Shown here piece by piece: positions 42,545 to 51,590 of a DNA stretch of 64,000 bases. The stretch is taken from the NCBI RefSeq assembly GCF_008039565.1, contig NZ_VDUX01000006.1:1-64000 (forward strand). The letters are read 5' to 3'. The stretch comes from Aeromicrobium terrae (GTDB lineage: Bacteria; Actinomycetota; Actinomycetes; Propionibacteriales; Nocardioidaceae). The notes beneath the pieces were generated by a model, which saw nothing but the letters and a program-made list of their open reading frames with translations, did not search any database and was not told the DNA's origin. A program made the position numbers and the translations under genes. Each line of letters opens with the position of its first letter. Positions within the stretch are counted from its first letter, which is position 1.

Positions 42545-44077
42545 ATGTTCTTTCCGCTCACCATCCGTGACTTCCTCGATCGCGCCGAGACGGTCTACCC
42601 GGACCGGGTGGCGGTGGTCGACGAGCCGGACCAGCCGGCCGACTCCTGGGGCGAGATCACGTACGCCGAGCTCGCCCGTCGCGCCAGGTCGCAGGCCGCG
42701 ACGCTCGACGAGATGGGCGTCCCGGTGGGCGGACGCGTCGCGATCGTCTCGCAGAACTCCGCGCGCTTCCTGACGTCGTTCTTCGGGGTCAGCGGCTGGG
42801 GCCGCATCCTGGTGCCGGTCAACTTCCGGCTGTCCGTGCCCGAGGTGCGGTACATCGTGGAGCACTCCGGCGCCGAGGTGCTGATGGTGGACCCCGCGCT
42901 GAAGCACCTGATCGACGAGGTGGAGTGCGAGCGCTCGTTCGTCCTCGGCCAGGACGACGACAAAATCTGGTCCTCCTCGGCCGACCCGCAGCCGTGGGAC
43001 GGCGACGAGAGCGCCACGGCGACGATCAACTACACGTCAGGCACCACGGCCCGACCCAAGGGCGTCCAGCTGACGCACCGCAACAACTGGCTCAACGCCG
43101 TGGTGTTCGGCTGGCAGGCGTCGGTCGACGACCGCGACGTGTACCTGCACACGCTGCCGATGTTCCACGCCAACGGCTGGGGAATGCCGTTCGCGGCCAC
43201 CGCCATGGGTGCGAAGCACGTCGTCCTCCGCCAGGTCGACGGCACCGAGATCCTCCGCAGAATCGACCAGCACGGCGTCACCTACCTCTGCGCAGCACCG
43301 GCCGTCGTCGCGGCCGCGCTCGAGGGCGCCAAGACGTGGGCCGGCGAGATCCCCGGCCGCGACCGCGTGCGCATCATCGTCGCCGGCGCCCCGCCGCCCA
43401 CCCGCACGATCGAGCGCGTCCGCGAGGAGCTCGGCTGGGAGTTCATCCAGATCTACGGGCTCACCGAGACGTCGCCGCTGCTCACGATGAGCCGCATGCG
43501 CGCGGAGTGGGACGACCTCGACCCGCACGAGCAGGCTCGTCTCCTGGGCCGCGCAGGCGCCCCGGCCGTCGGGGTGCGCATCACGGTCGACGACGAGGGT
43601 GAGGTGCTGGCGCAGAGCAACCACAACCTCGAGGCGTACTGGGAGAACCCGGAGGCCACCGCCGAGGCGCAGGCGGACAACTGGTTCCACACCGGCGACG
43701 GCGGCACGTTCGAGGACGGCTACGTCTCGATCTCCGACCGCAAGAAGGACGTCATCATCTCCGGCGGCGAGAACGTCTCGTCGATCGAGGTCGAGGACGC
43801 CCTGATGTCGCACCCGGCCGTCACGGAGGTCGCCGTCATCGGCATCCCCGACGAGAAGTGGGGCGAGCTCGTCACCGCGCTCGTCGTGCTCGACCCCGAG
43901 GCTGGCCAGGTCACCGAGGCCGAGCTCATCGCCCACTGCCGGGAGAACCTCGCGGGCTACAAGTGCCCGAAGCGCGTCGAGTTCCGGGAGGAGCTGGCAC
44001 GCACGGCCACCGGCAAGCTGCAGAAGTTCAAGCTGCGCGAGACGTTCTGGAAGGACAGCGAGCGCCAGGTCAACTGA
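42545..44077 (+). CDS. Acyl-CoA synthetase (long-chain fatty-acid-CoA ligase family)
   Basis: A 510-residue AMP-forming ligase that activates a carboxylic acid to its CoA ester. Core motifs: INYTSGTTARPKGVQLTHRN (P-loop), IYGLTETSPLLTM, WFHTGDGGTFEDGYVSISDRKKDVIISGGENVSSIEVED and the catalytic Lys in RTATGKLQKFKLR. The enzyme is short compared with long-chain FadD proteins and fits the medium-chain or fatty-acyl group. A strong ribosome site, GGGAGGG, precedes the ATG by five bases. It may supply acyl-CoA to the nearby acyl-CoA dehydrogenase. Confidence 0.9.
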   Translation: MFFPLTIRDFLDRAETVYPDRVAVVDEPDQPADSWGEITYAELARRARSQAATLDEMGVPVGGRVAIVSQNSARFLTSFFGVSGWGRILVPVNFRLSVPEVRYIVEHSGAEVLMVDPALKHLIDEVECERSFVLGQDDDKIWSSSADPQPWDGDESATATINYTSGTTARPKGVQLTHRNNWLNAVVFGWQASVDDRDVYLHTLPMFHANGWGMPFAATAMGAKHVVLRQVDGTEILRRIDQHGVTYLCAAPAVVAAALEGAKTWAGEIPGRDRVRIIVAGAPPPTRTIERVREELGWEFIQIYGLTETSPLLTMSRMRAEWDDLDPHEQARLLGRAGAPAVGVRITVDDEGEVLAQSNHNLEAYWENPEATAEAQADNWFHTGDGGTFEDGYVSISDRKKDVIISGGENVSSIEVEDALMSHPAVTEVAVIGIPDEKWGELVTALVVLDPEAGQVTEAELIAHCRENLAGYKCPKRVEFREELARTATGKLQKFKLRETFWKDSERQVN

Positions 44078-44131
44078 GGCGAGTGCCGCAAACGACGGCT
44101 CGACCCGAGTTCCGGTTCTACCCTGGGATTC

Positions 44132-45592
44132 ATGGACTTCGGTGAGACGAAGTACGCGCACGCGGGCGAGGTCGACGTCGCCTACCGCGTGTTCGGCGAC
44201 GGGCCGATGAACCTCGTCGTCGTGCCCGGGATCTTCTCCCACCTCGACCTGTTCTTCACGTTCGACCTGTTCTGCGACTTCATGGAGCGCTTCGCCGCCT
44301 TCGGTCGCGTCGTGACCTTCGACAAGCGCGGCACCGGCCTCTCCGACCCGACTCCCGGGGCGGCGCAGCTCGACGCACGGATGGACGACATCCGCGCCGT
44401 CATGGACGCCGTCGGGATGGACCGCGCAGCCATCATCGGGATCTCCGAGGGCGGTCCCCTCTCCCTGCTGTTCGCCGCCACCTACCCCGAGCGGACCAAC
44501 GCCGTCGTGGTGTGCGGATCGTTCGGCCACGTCGAGCCCGGGTCCGAGATGATGCGGATGCTCGAGGACGGGTCGCAGGTGTGGGGCACCGGACAGGTCT
44601 CGATCGAGCTGTCCCCCGGGCTGCGACGGTCCAGCGCGCTGCTCCGGCGCTCCCTCGGCTTCCTGGAGCGCGCGTCCGCCAGCCCGCACATGGCGCGATC
44701 CCTGGTGGACTTCGTCAAGAACATCGACATCCGGCCGGTGCTCCCGTCGGTGCAGGCGCCCGTGCTCGCGGTGCACCGTGCCGAGGAGGCGATCCCCCTC
44801 GAGTACGCCCGCGAGATCGCCGACGGGGTCCCCGACGGCCGTCTCGTGGTGCTGGAGGGCGACGACCACCTGCCGTGGGTGGGCAACACGACCGCCTACG
44901 TCAACGCGATCGAGGAGTTCCTCACCGGCAGCAGGCACGAGGTGGAGCCGGAACGCGGGCTGTCGACGGTGCTCTTCACCGACATCGTGTCGTCGACCAG
45001 TCAGAACGCCCAGCTGGGCGACGACGCCTGGCGGCGGCTGCTCGACCAGCACAACACCTTGGTGCGGGAGGCGCTCGACACCCACCGAGGCCGCGAGATC
45101 AAGACGATCGGGGACGGCTTCCTGTCCACGTTCGACGGACCCGCCCGGGCGCTCCGCTGCGCGAAGTCGATCGTCGACGAGGTCGGCGAGCTGGGGATCG
45201 CGGTCCGCGCCGGAGTCCACACCGGCGAGGTGGAGCTCTACCCCGACGGCGACATCGGCGGCATGGCCGTGAATCTCGGCGCCCGCATCGGCGCGGCTGC
45301 CGGCGGGGGCGAGGTGCTCGTGTCGTCGACCATCAAGGATCTGGTGTTCGGCTCCGGCTTCCGATTCGTCCCGCGCGGGGAGCACGAGCTGAAGGGCGTG
45401 CCGGGCACGTGGCCGTTGTTCGCGCTCGAGGGCGAGGGCGTCGACCCGCAGCCGGTGGCCAGGTCCGTCGACGAGCACCTCGGCCCGCTCGACCGGACTC
45501 GGGTCCGGATGGCGCGGCGGAACCCGCGCACGACCCGGGCCATCTCGCGACTCATCATGCGCGGCGCCGACAAGTCCCTCTCGCAGTACTAG
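44132..45592 (+). CDS. Alpha/beta-hydrolase fused to class III adenylate cyclase
   Basis: A 486-residue protein. Residues ~10-270 form an alpha/beta hydrolase with nucleophile elbow GISEGGPLSLLFA and a late His in EGDDHLPWVG. Residues ~285-440 form a class III cyclase domain: VLFTDIVSSTS and the second metal Asp in TIGDGFLSTF, the purine-specifying Lys in REIKTIGDG, and the transition-state Asn/Arg in VNLGARIGA. This layout is known in mycobacteria (Rv1900c type). It would make cAMP in the cytoplasm; the hydrolase substrate is unknown. TACCCT (44119-44124) is seven bases before the ATG, so it is probably leaderless. Confidence 0.9.
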   Translation: MDFGETKYAHAGEVDVAYRVFGDGPMNLVVVPGIFSHLDLFFTFDLFCDFMERFAAFGRVVTFDKRGTGLSDPTPGAAQLDARMDDIRAVMDAVGMDRAAIIGISEGGPLSLLFAATYPERTNAVVVCGSFGHVEPGSEMMRMLEDGSQVWGTGQVSIELSPGLRRSSALLRRSLGFLERASASPHMARSLVDFVKNIDIRPVLPSVQAPVLAVHRAEEAIPLEYAREIADGVPDGRLVVLEGDDHLPWVGNTTAYVNAIEEFLTGSRHEVEPERGLSTVLFTDIVSSTSQNAQLGDDAWRRLLDQHNTLVREALDTHRGREIKTIGDGFLSTFDGPARALRCAKSIVDEVGELGIAVRAGVHTGEVELYPDGDIGGMAVNLGARIGAAAGGGEVLVSSTIKDLVFGSGFRFVPRGEHELKGVPGTWPLFALEGEGVDPQPVARSVDEHLGPLDRTRVRMARRNPRTTRAISRLIMRGADKSLSQY

Positions 45593-45607
45593 AGGTACGG
45601 TGCCTCC

Positions 45608-46093
45608 GTGAGCGAGCACCCGTCCATCTCCCACTTCCGCGCCGTTCTCAAGGAGCGGGGCGGCACCGGGCGGATCGTCGTCCTCCCGGACTCCGTCCAC
45701 ACGGCCGCGCTCGCGGCCGAGGCCGTGGGGTGCGAGGTCGGCGCGATCGCGAACAGCCTGGTCTTCGTCGGCGTCCAGCACGACGGCGAGGACGTGCCGG
45801 TCCTGATCCTCACGTCCGGCGGGCACCGCGTCGACACCACGAAGGTCACGCGGACCATCGGCCTCGCGGCGCTCGAGCGGGCCACGCCCCAGTTCGTGCG
45901 CGAGCACACCGGCCAGGTGATCGGTGGCGTCTCCCCGATCGCTCACCCGCGCGAGATCCGCACGTACCTGGACCCGACCCTGCGTCAGTACGACGAGATC
46001 TGGGCCGCCGCCGGCCATCCCGCGGCGATCTTCTCCACCACCTACGACGAGCTGCTCGCCATGACCGGCGCCGAGGAGATCGCGGTCAACTGA
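45608..46093 (+). CDS. YbaK/EbsC-family aminoacyl-tRNA deacylase
   Basis: A 161-residue protein of the YbaK/ProX editing fold, which frees tRNA from wrongly attached amino acids. Conserved segments are EVGAIANSLVFVGV, TSGGHRVDTTKV with the conserved Lys, and GGVSPIAHP. The GTG at 45608 follows TACGGT (45596-45601) by six bases, so it is probably leaderless. Its end overlaps the convergent TetR gene by eight bases. The particular tRNA served cannot be told from sequence. Confidence 0.87.
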   Translation: MSEHPSISHFRAVLKERGGTGRIVVLPDSVHTAALAAEAVGCEVGAIANSLVFVGVQHDGEDVPVLILTSGGHRVDTTKVTRTIGLAALERATPQFVREHTGQVIGGVSPIAHPREIRTYLDPTLRQYDEIWAAAGHPAAIFSTTYDELLAMTGAEEIAVN

Positions 46094-46775
46094 GGCCGAC
46101 GAGGTCGGCGAGTGCGTCGACCTGGTGCTCGAAGAACGCGGCCGGGTCCGAGAACGTCCCCGGGCCGTACTGCCCGAAGACGTCGAACGAGACGGCCCCG
46201 AACAGCCCGGACCAGACGGCGAACCCCCGGCTCAGCAGGTCGGCGGGCATCGTGAGGGCGTACTCGCGCCGGATCGCGTCGAGGTCGCGGCGCACCGAGC
46301 GCGCGAGGCGCCGCGGCTCGTGCTCGACGTGCCCCTCCGCGAACGCGATCTCCAGGATCGCGATCAGCGACATGACCACGCGCGTCCCGGGCTCGGTGGT
46401 GCGCTCGGCGGGCGCGTCGTACCCAGGCACCGGCGTGCCGTAGAGCAGCGCGTACCGCGACGGTTCCCGTACCGCCCAGTCGCGCACCGCGGACGCCAGC
46501 GCGTGCAGCTGCGCCCGGGGCGCCGTGGGCGCGTCCGCCAGAGCGGCGTCGACCTCGTCGGCCATCTCGTCATAGGCGTCGATGATCAGCAGGGTGAGCA
46601 GCTCGTCGCGGCTGCGGACGTACCGGTAGACGGCCGAGGAGACGACCCCGAGCTCGCGAGCGACGGCGCGGAGCGACAGGTCCGCCGGACCGACGGAGGC
46701 GAGCTGCTCGCGGCCGATCCGGACGATGTCGCGCATGGTCTGCTCGCGCGCGAGCTGCCGCGGTGTCCCGGTCAT
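46086..46775 (-). CDS. TetR-family transcriptional regulator
   Basis: A 229-residue regulator with an N-terminal HTH (about residues 20-60: LASVGPADLSLRAVARELGVVSSAVYRYVRSRDELLTLLI) and a C-terminal domain of the WHG-like type. The ATG at 46775 was chosen over an upstream in-frame ATG because the operator pair lies between it and the divergent gene. It is divergent from the NAD-dependent epimerase gene at 46874, its most likely target. Confidence 0.87.
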   Translation of the reverse strand: MTGTPRQLAREQTMRDIVRIGREQLASVGPADLSLRAVARELGVVSSAVYRYVRSRDELLTLLIIDAYDEMADEVDAALADAPTAPRAQLHALASAVRDWAVREPSRYALLYGTPVPGYDAPAERTTEPGTRVVMSLIAILEIAFAEGHVEHEPRRLARSVRRDLDAIRREYALTMPADLLSRGFAVWSGLFGAVSFDVFGQYGPGTFSDPAAFFEHQVDALADLVGLS

Positions 46776-46794
46776 GACCCGATCATGACACAAA

Positions 46795-46809
46795 TGTGAG
46801 CACTGCTCT
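46795..46809. promoter_or_regulatory. TetR operator copy 1
   Basis: TGTGAGCACTGCTCT, itself a near-palindrome (GAGCA-C-TGCTC). It matches the copy at 46846-46860 in inverted orientation at 13 of 15 bases and lies upstream of both divergent genes. Confidence 0.65.
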
Positions 46810-46845
46810 TGTTTTCCTGTCCCGGCCGTGTCACGATCGAAACGG

Positions 46846-46860
46846 AGAGCACCGCTCACA
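46846..46860. promoter_or_regulatory. TetR operator copy 2
   Basis: AGAGCACCGCTCACA, whose reverse complement is TGTGAGCGGTGCTCT. It sits just before the ribosome site (GGAGAG, 46865-46870) of the epimerase gene, where bound protein would block transcription. Confidence 0.65.
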
Positions 46861-46873
46861 GTTTGGAGAGATC

Positions 46874-47782
46874 ATGACCATCGTCATCACCGGAGCCGGC
46901 CCCATCGGCAGCACCATCGCCCGCCAGTACGCCGACCGCGGCGTCGCCGTGCGCATCCTGACGCGCTCCGGGTCCGGTCCGGACCACCCGCTGGTCGAGC
47001 GCCGGAAGGTCGACGTCACCGACCGCGACGCCCTCCTGAAGGCCGCACGCGACGCCGACGTCATCCACCACTGCATCCACGCGTCGGCCTACGTCGCGGA
47101 CGTGTGGCGCCGCGAGCTGCCGTACGCGGAGCAGGTCGTGCTCGACGTCGCCGAGCAGGTCGGCGCGGTCGTCGTGTTCCCGGAGAGCCTGTACGCGTTC
47201 GACACCTCGGGCGTCATCACCGAGTCCGGGCCCCGCTCGACCAATGGCGGGAAGCCGGCGATCCGCCGGGAGCTCCTGGCTGCCCGCGCGGCCTCCCCGG
47301 CTCGCACCATCAGCGTCGTGGCGTCGGACTACTTCGGTCCCGGCGCCGGCGCCAGGGCCCACGCCGGCGACCGGATGCTCGAGCCGGCCACACGTGGCGG
47401 CACCTTCCGGGCCCTCGGGTCGGTCGACCTGCCGCACAGCTGGACCTACCTGCCGGACCTCGCCGCCGCGATGATCGCCGCGTCCGAGCTGCCGCCGCAG
47501 GGTGACCGCATCCTCTTCGCCCCGACCAACGCTCCCCGCACGCAGCGGGAGATCGCCACGGACTACGCGAACGCCGCCGGGCGTCCCACGCCGAAGGTCG
47601 GCAGGCTCCCCTCCTGGGTCGTCCGCCTCGTCGGACGCGTGCACGCGGAGACCGGCGGCATCGCGGAGATGCTGTACATGTTCGAGCGACCGCTGGTCAT
47701 GGACTCCTCCGCGAGCGAGGCCGAGCTGGGACTCGCCCCCACGCCGTGGGACGTCGCCGTCAAGACGACCGTCGAGGACTAG
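46874..47782 (+). CDS. NAD(P)-dependent epimerase/reductase
   Basis: A 302-residue Rossmann protein beginning MTIVITGAGPIGSTIARQYADRG, with VVFPESLYAFDTSGVITES and WTYLPDLAAAMIAASE, typical of the NAD-dependent epimerase/dehydratase (atypical SDR) group. The canonical Tyr-x3-Lys is not obvious, so the catalytic type is uncertain. Ribosome site GGAGAG lies four bases before the ATG. Probably repressed by the divergent TetR protein through the operator pair. Its stop overlaps that of convergent pyc. Confidence 0.8.
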   Translation: MTIVITGAGPIGSTIARQYADRGVAVRILTRSGSGPDHPLVERRKVDVTDRDALLKAARDADVIHHCIHASAYVADVWRRELPYAEQVVLDVAEQVGAVVVFPESLYAFDTSGVITESGPRSTNGGKPAIRRELLAARAASPARTISVVASDYFGPGAGARAHAGDRMLEPATRGGTFRALGSVDLPHSWTYLPDLAAAMIAASELPPQGDRILFAPTNAPRTQREIATDYANAAGRPTPKVGRLPSWVVRLVGRVHAETGGIAEMLYMFERPLVMDSSASEAELGLAPTPWDVAVKTTVED

Positions 47783-50700
47783 GCAAGGACCAGCAGGAGG
47801 TCGCCGCCCTCGGCCTGCCGGGTGTCGGCGATGACCAGCCGCTCGACGGTGCCGGCGGACGGCGCAGTGATCGAGGCCTCCATCTTCATGGCCTCGATCG
47901 TCGCGACGGTCTGCCCGGCCTCGACCCGGTCGCCCTCCGCCACCACCGCGTGCACGACGCCCGCGAACGGCACGGCCACCTGCTTGGGGTCCGAAGGTTC
48001 TGCCTTCTCCGCTGTCGCGACCGCGGCGTCGACGGACCGGTCGCGCACCTCGGTGGGCCGGAGCTGGCCGTTCACGGTGCCCAGCACGTTGCGCATGCCG
48101 CGCTCGTCGGGCTCGCCCACGGCCTCGACGCCGAACAGGTGCAGCGTGCCCTCGCCCAGGACGACCTCGGTCTCCTCGTCCGGGCGCAGGCCGTAGAGGA
48201 AAGCGTCCGTGGGGACGGCCGCCAGGTCGCCGTGCTCCGCGCGGGCCTTCTCGTAGTCGTCGGTCGGGCCGGGGAACAGCAGCCGGTTGAGCGTCGCGCG
48301 ACGGGTGCCGGCGTCGTCGGAGCCCAGGGCGGACGACTCCTCGACGCTGAGCTCGGTGACCCGCGGCTTGGCGTTGCGGCCCTCGAGCGCCTTGCTGCGG
48401 AACGGCTCGGGCCAGCCGCCGGGCGGGTCGCCCAGCTCGCCGGAGAGGAACCCGATCACGGAGTCGGGGATGTCGAACGACGTGGGGTCCGCCTCGAACT
48501 CGGCGGGATCGGCGTCGGCCGCGACGAGGTGCAGGGCGAGGTCGCCGACGACCTTGCTGGACGGCGTCACCTTGACGATGTTGCCGAGCAGGTCGTTGGC
48601 CGCGGCGTACATGTCCTCGATCTGCTCGAACTTCTCGCCGAGGCCGAGCGCGATGGCCTGCTGGCGCAGGTTGGACAGCTGCCCGCCGGGGATCTCGTGC
48701 CGGTAGACGCGGCCGGTGGGTCCGGGCAGCCCGGACTCGAACGGCGCGTACAACCGGCGGACCGCCTCCCAGTACGGCTCCAGCGCATTGACCGCCGCGA
48801 TGTCGAGTCCCGTGGTGCGGTCGGTGTGGTCGGTGGCCGCGACGAGAGCCGACATCGGCGGCTGGCTCGTGGTGCCGGCCAGCGGTGCCGACGCGGCGTC
48901 GACGGCGTCGACTCCGGCGTCGATCGCGGCGACGAGCGTGGCCAGCTGACCGCCCGGGGTGTCGTGGGTGTGCAGGTGGACCGGCAGGTCGAACCGCTCG
49001 CGCAGCGCGGTGACCAGCGTGCGCGCGGCCGGCACCCGCAGGAGGCCGGCCATGTCCTTGATCGCGAGGACGTGGGCCCCGGCGTCGACGATCTTCTCGG
49101 CGAGGGTCAAGTAGTAGTCGAGCGTGTAGAGCGTCTCGCCGGGGTCGGACAGGTCGCCGGTGTAGCAGAGGGCCACCTCGGCGACGGCCTGCCCGGTCTC
49201 GCGGACGGCCTCGATGGCCGGCCGCATCTGTGCCACGTCGTTGAGGGCGTCGAAGATGCGGAACACGTCGATGCCGGTGGCGGTGGCCTCCCGGACGAAC
49301 GCCTCGGTGACGGCGGTGGGGTACGGCGTGTAACCGACGGTGTTGCGCCCGCGCAGCAGCATCTGCAGGCACAGGTTGGGCATCGCCTCGCGCAGGGCGG
49401 CGAGCCGCTCCCACGGGTCCTCGTGCAGGAAGCGCAGCGCGACGTCGTACGTGGCGCCGCCCCAGCACTCGACGCTGAGCAGCTGCGGGGTGGTGCGCGC
49501 GACGACCGGGGCGACCTCGAGGAGATCACGCGTTCGCACCCGCGTGGCCAGCAACGACTGGTGCGCGTCGCGGAACGTGGTGTCGGTGACGCCGACGGTC
49601 GTCGACTCCCGGAGCGCGCGAGCCCATTCCGTGGGCCCGACCTCCAACAGCTTCTGCCGCGACCCCGCGGGCGGTTCCCCCTCGACGGAGGGCAGCTTCG
49701 TCCGCGGGTCGACGCTGACCGGCGCGGGGCCGTGCGGCTGGTTGACCGTGACGTCGGCGAGGAAACCGAGCAGCCGCTCGCTCTCCTCGGCGGGAGGCTG
49801 CACCTGCAGCAGCTCAGGGTGCTCGTCGATGAAGCTGGTGGTGACGTGGCCGGCCACGAAGTCCGGGTGCGCCAGCAGGCCCTGCAGGAAGCCGATGTTG
49901 GTGGACACCCCGCCGACGTGGAACTCGCCCAGCGCCCGGCGGGCGCGGGTGACGGCGGCGTCGAAGTCGCGGCCGCGACACGTCATCTTGCTGAGCATCG
50001 AGTCGAAGTGCGCGCTGATCTCGGCGCCGGTGTACGTGGTGCCGCCGTCGAGGCGCACGCCCGGGCCGCCGGGCGAGCGGTACGCGCTGATGACGCCGGT
50101 GTCGGGCCGGAACTCGTTGCCCGGGTCCTCGGTGGTGATGCGGCACTGCAGCGCGAAGCCGCGGGCCTTGATGTTCTCCTGCACGTCGAGGCCGAGGTCG
50201 GCGAGCGAGGCGCCCGCTGCGATTCGCATCTGCGCCTGGACGAGGTCGACGTTCGTGACCTCCTCGGTGACCGTGTGCTCCACCTGGATGCGCGGGTTCA
50301 TCTCGATGAAGACGTACCGGCCATCAGCACCGAGCAGGAACTCGACGGTGCCGGCGCACGAGTAGCCGATCGACTCGGCGAACCGGACGGCGTCCGCGCA
50401 CATCGCCTTGCGGGTGTCGCGGTCGATGTTCGGTGCGGGCGCGATCTCGACGACCTTCTGGTGGCGCCGCTGCACCGAGCAGTCGCGCTCGCGCAGGTGG
50501 ACGACGTTCCCGTCGGTGTCCGCGAGGATCTGCACCTCGATGTGCCGGGCGTCGACCACCGCCTCCTCGATGAAGCAGGTGGGGTCGCCGAAGGCGCCGT
50601 CGGCCTCGCGCATCGCGGACTCCACGGCGTCGCGAAGCTTGTCGGGATCCGTGACGCGCCGCATGCCGCGTCCGCCACCGCCGGCGACGGCCTTCACGAA

Positions 50701-51165
50701 CAGCGGGTACGTCAGCTCGGCCGCGGCCTCGACCAGCGTGGCCGCGTCGTCGGACGGCTCGACCGACGCGAGCACCGGGACGCCGGCCTCTCGGGCGGCA
50801 GCGATGGCGCGCGCCTTGTTGCCGGTGAGCTCGAGCACCGACGCGGGCGGACCGATGAACGTGATGCCGGCGTCGGCGCACGCCTCGGCCAGCTCGGGGT
50901 TCTCCGACAGGAAGCCGTACCCGGGGTAGACGGCGTCGGCGCCGGCCCGCTTCGCCGCGCCGACGATCGCCTCCGGATCGAGGTACGCGCGCACCGGGTG
51001 GCCACGCTCCCCGATCTCGTACGCCTCGTCGGCACGCACCCGGTGCTCGGATCCGCGGTCCTCGTACGGGAACACCGCGACGGTGTGGGCGCCCAGCTCG
51101 TGCGCCGCCCGGAACGCCCGCACGGCGATCTCGCCGCGGTTGGCGACGAGGATCTTGGCGAACAC
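47779..51165 (-). CDS. pyc: Pyruvate carboxylase
   Basis: An 1128-residue biotin enzyme converting pyruvate and bicarbonate to oxaloacetate, refilling the TCA cycle. Order: biotin carboxylase (residues ~1-450; ATP-grasp glycine loop KAVAGGGGRGMR, CSVQRRHQKVVE), carboxyltransferase (~530-980; DTTFRDAHQSLLATRVRTRDLL with metal-binding residues), a PYC_OADA region, and a C-terminal biotin domain with the biotinyl-Lys in IEAMKMEASI. The GTG start follows TAGGTT (51172-51177, minus strand) by six bases, so it is probably leaderless. Confidence 0.95.
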   Translation of the reverse strand: MFAKILVANRGEIAVRAFRAAHELGAHTVAVFPYEDRGSEHRVRADEAYEIGERGHPVRAYLDPEAIVGAAKRAGADAVYPGYGFLSENPELAEACADAGITFIGPPASVLELTGNKARAIAAAREAGVPVLASVEPSDDAATLVEAAAELTYPLFVKAVAGGGGRGMRRVTDPDKLRDAVESAMREADGAFGDPTCFIEEAVVDARHIEVQILADTDGNVVHLRERDCSVQRRHQKVVEIAPAPNIDRDTRKAMCADAVRFAESIGYSCAGTVEFLLGADGRYVFIEMNPRIQVEHTVTEEVTNVDLVQAQMRIAAGASLADLGLDVQENIKARGFALQCRITTEDPGNEFRPDTGVISAYRSPGGPGVRLDGGTTYTGAEISAHFDSMLSKMTCRGRDFDAAVTRARRALGEFHVGGVSTNIGFLQGLLAHPDFVAGHVTTSFIDEHPELLQVQPPAEESERLLGFLADVTVNQPHGPAPVSVDPRTKLPSVEGEPPAGSRQKLLEVGPTEWARALRESTTVGVTDTTFRDAHQSLLATRVRTRDLLEVAPVVARTTPQLLSVECWGGATYDVALRFLHEDPWERLAALREAMPNLCLQMLLRGRNTVGYTPYPTAVTEAFVREATATGIDVFRIFDALNDVAQMRPAIEAVRETGQAVAEVALCYTGDLSDPGETLYTLDYYLTLAEKIVDAGAHVLAIKDMAGLLRVPAARTLVTALRERFDLPVHLHTHDTPGGQLATLVAAIDAGVDAVDAASAPLAGTTSQPPMSALVAATDHTDRTTGLDIAAVNALEPYWEAVRRLYAPFESGLPGPTGRVYRHEIPGGQLSNLRQQAIALGLGEKFEQIEDMYAAANDLLGNIVKVTPSSKVVGDLALHLVAADADPAEFEADPTSFDIPDSVIGFLSGELGDPPGGWPEPFRSKALEGRNAKPRVTELSVEESSALGSDDAGTRRATLNRLLFPGPTDDYEKARAEHGDLAAVPTDAFLYGLRPDEETEVVLGEGTLHLFGVEAVGEPDERGMRNVLGTVNGQLRPTEVRDRSVDAAVATAEKAEPSDPKQVAVPFAGVVHAVVAEGDRVEAGQTVATIEAMKMEASITAPSAGTVERLVIADTRQAEGGDLLLVLA

Positions 51166-51216
51166 AGGTCCAACCTACCGAGACCGGCCTCGATCGCAGC
51201 GGGAGAGAATCGCGTC

Positions 51217-51510
51217 ATGGCCATCACCTTCGGCGTCCTGCTCTGGGCGCACGCCGGACTCGCCGACGACCTCACGGCGTACGAGGACGACGTGCTTGCG
51301 CTTCTGCCGGACCACGGCGGCCGCGTCGACGCCCGACTGCGCAGCGACGACCCAGCGGCACCAACCGAGATGCAGGTCATCACGTTCGCCGACGAGGCAG
51401 GGTTCGAGTCGTACATGGCCGATCCCCGGCGCACGGCGAACACGGACGAGCGTGATCGCGTCATCGCCCGGACCGAGCTGTACCGCGGAATTCCTGCCGA
51501 GTTGTCCTGA
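51217..51510 (+). CDS. Small DUF1330-like (dimeric alpha/beta barrel) protein
   Basis: A 97-residue cytoplasmic protein: MAITFGVLLWAHAGLADDLTAYEDDVLALLPDHGGRVDARL, then EMQVITFADEAGFESYMADPRR. The pattern beta strand, long helix, beta strands with xYExxVLxLLxxHGGxV resembles the DUF1330/YciI ferredoxin-like fold. Function unknown. The ATG at 51217 is preceded by GAGAAT with six bases between, a -10-like hexamer. It is divergent from pyc. Confidence 0.65.
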   Translation: MAITFGVLLWAHAGLADDLTAYEDDVLALLPDHGGRVDARLRSDDPAAPTEMQVITFADEAGFESYMADPRRTANTDERDRVIARTELYRGIPAELS

Positions 51511-51590
51511 ACTGCTTGCAGGAGCGCCCGACGGACGAGCATGATCAGGAGGTCTCGGGACGATCTCGGGCCTTGGCCGCAGGGGGATCT

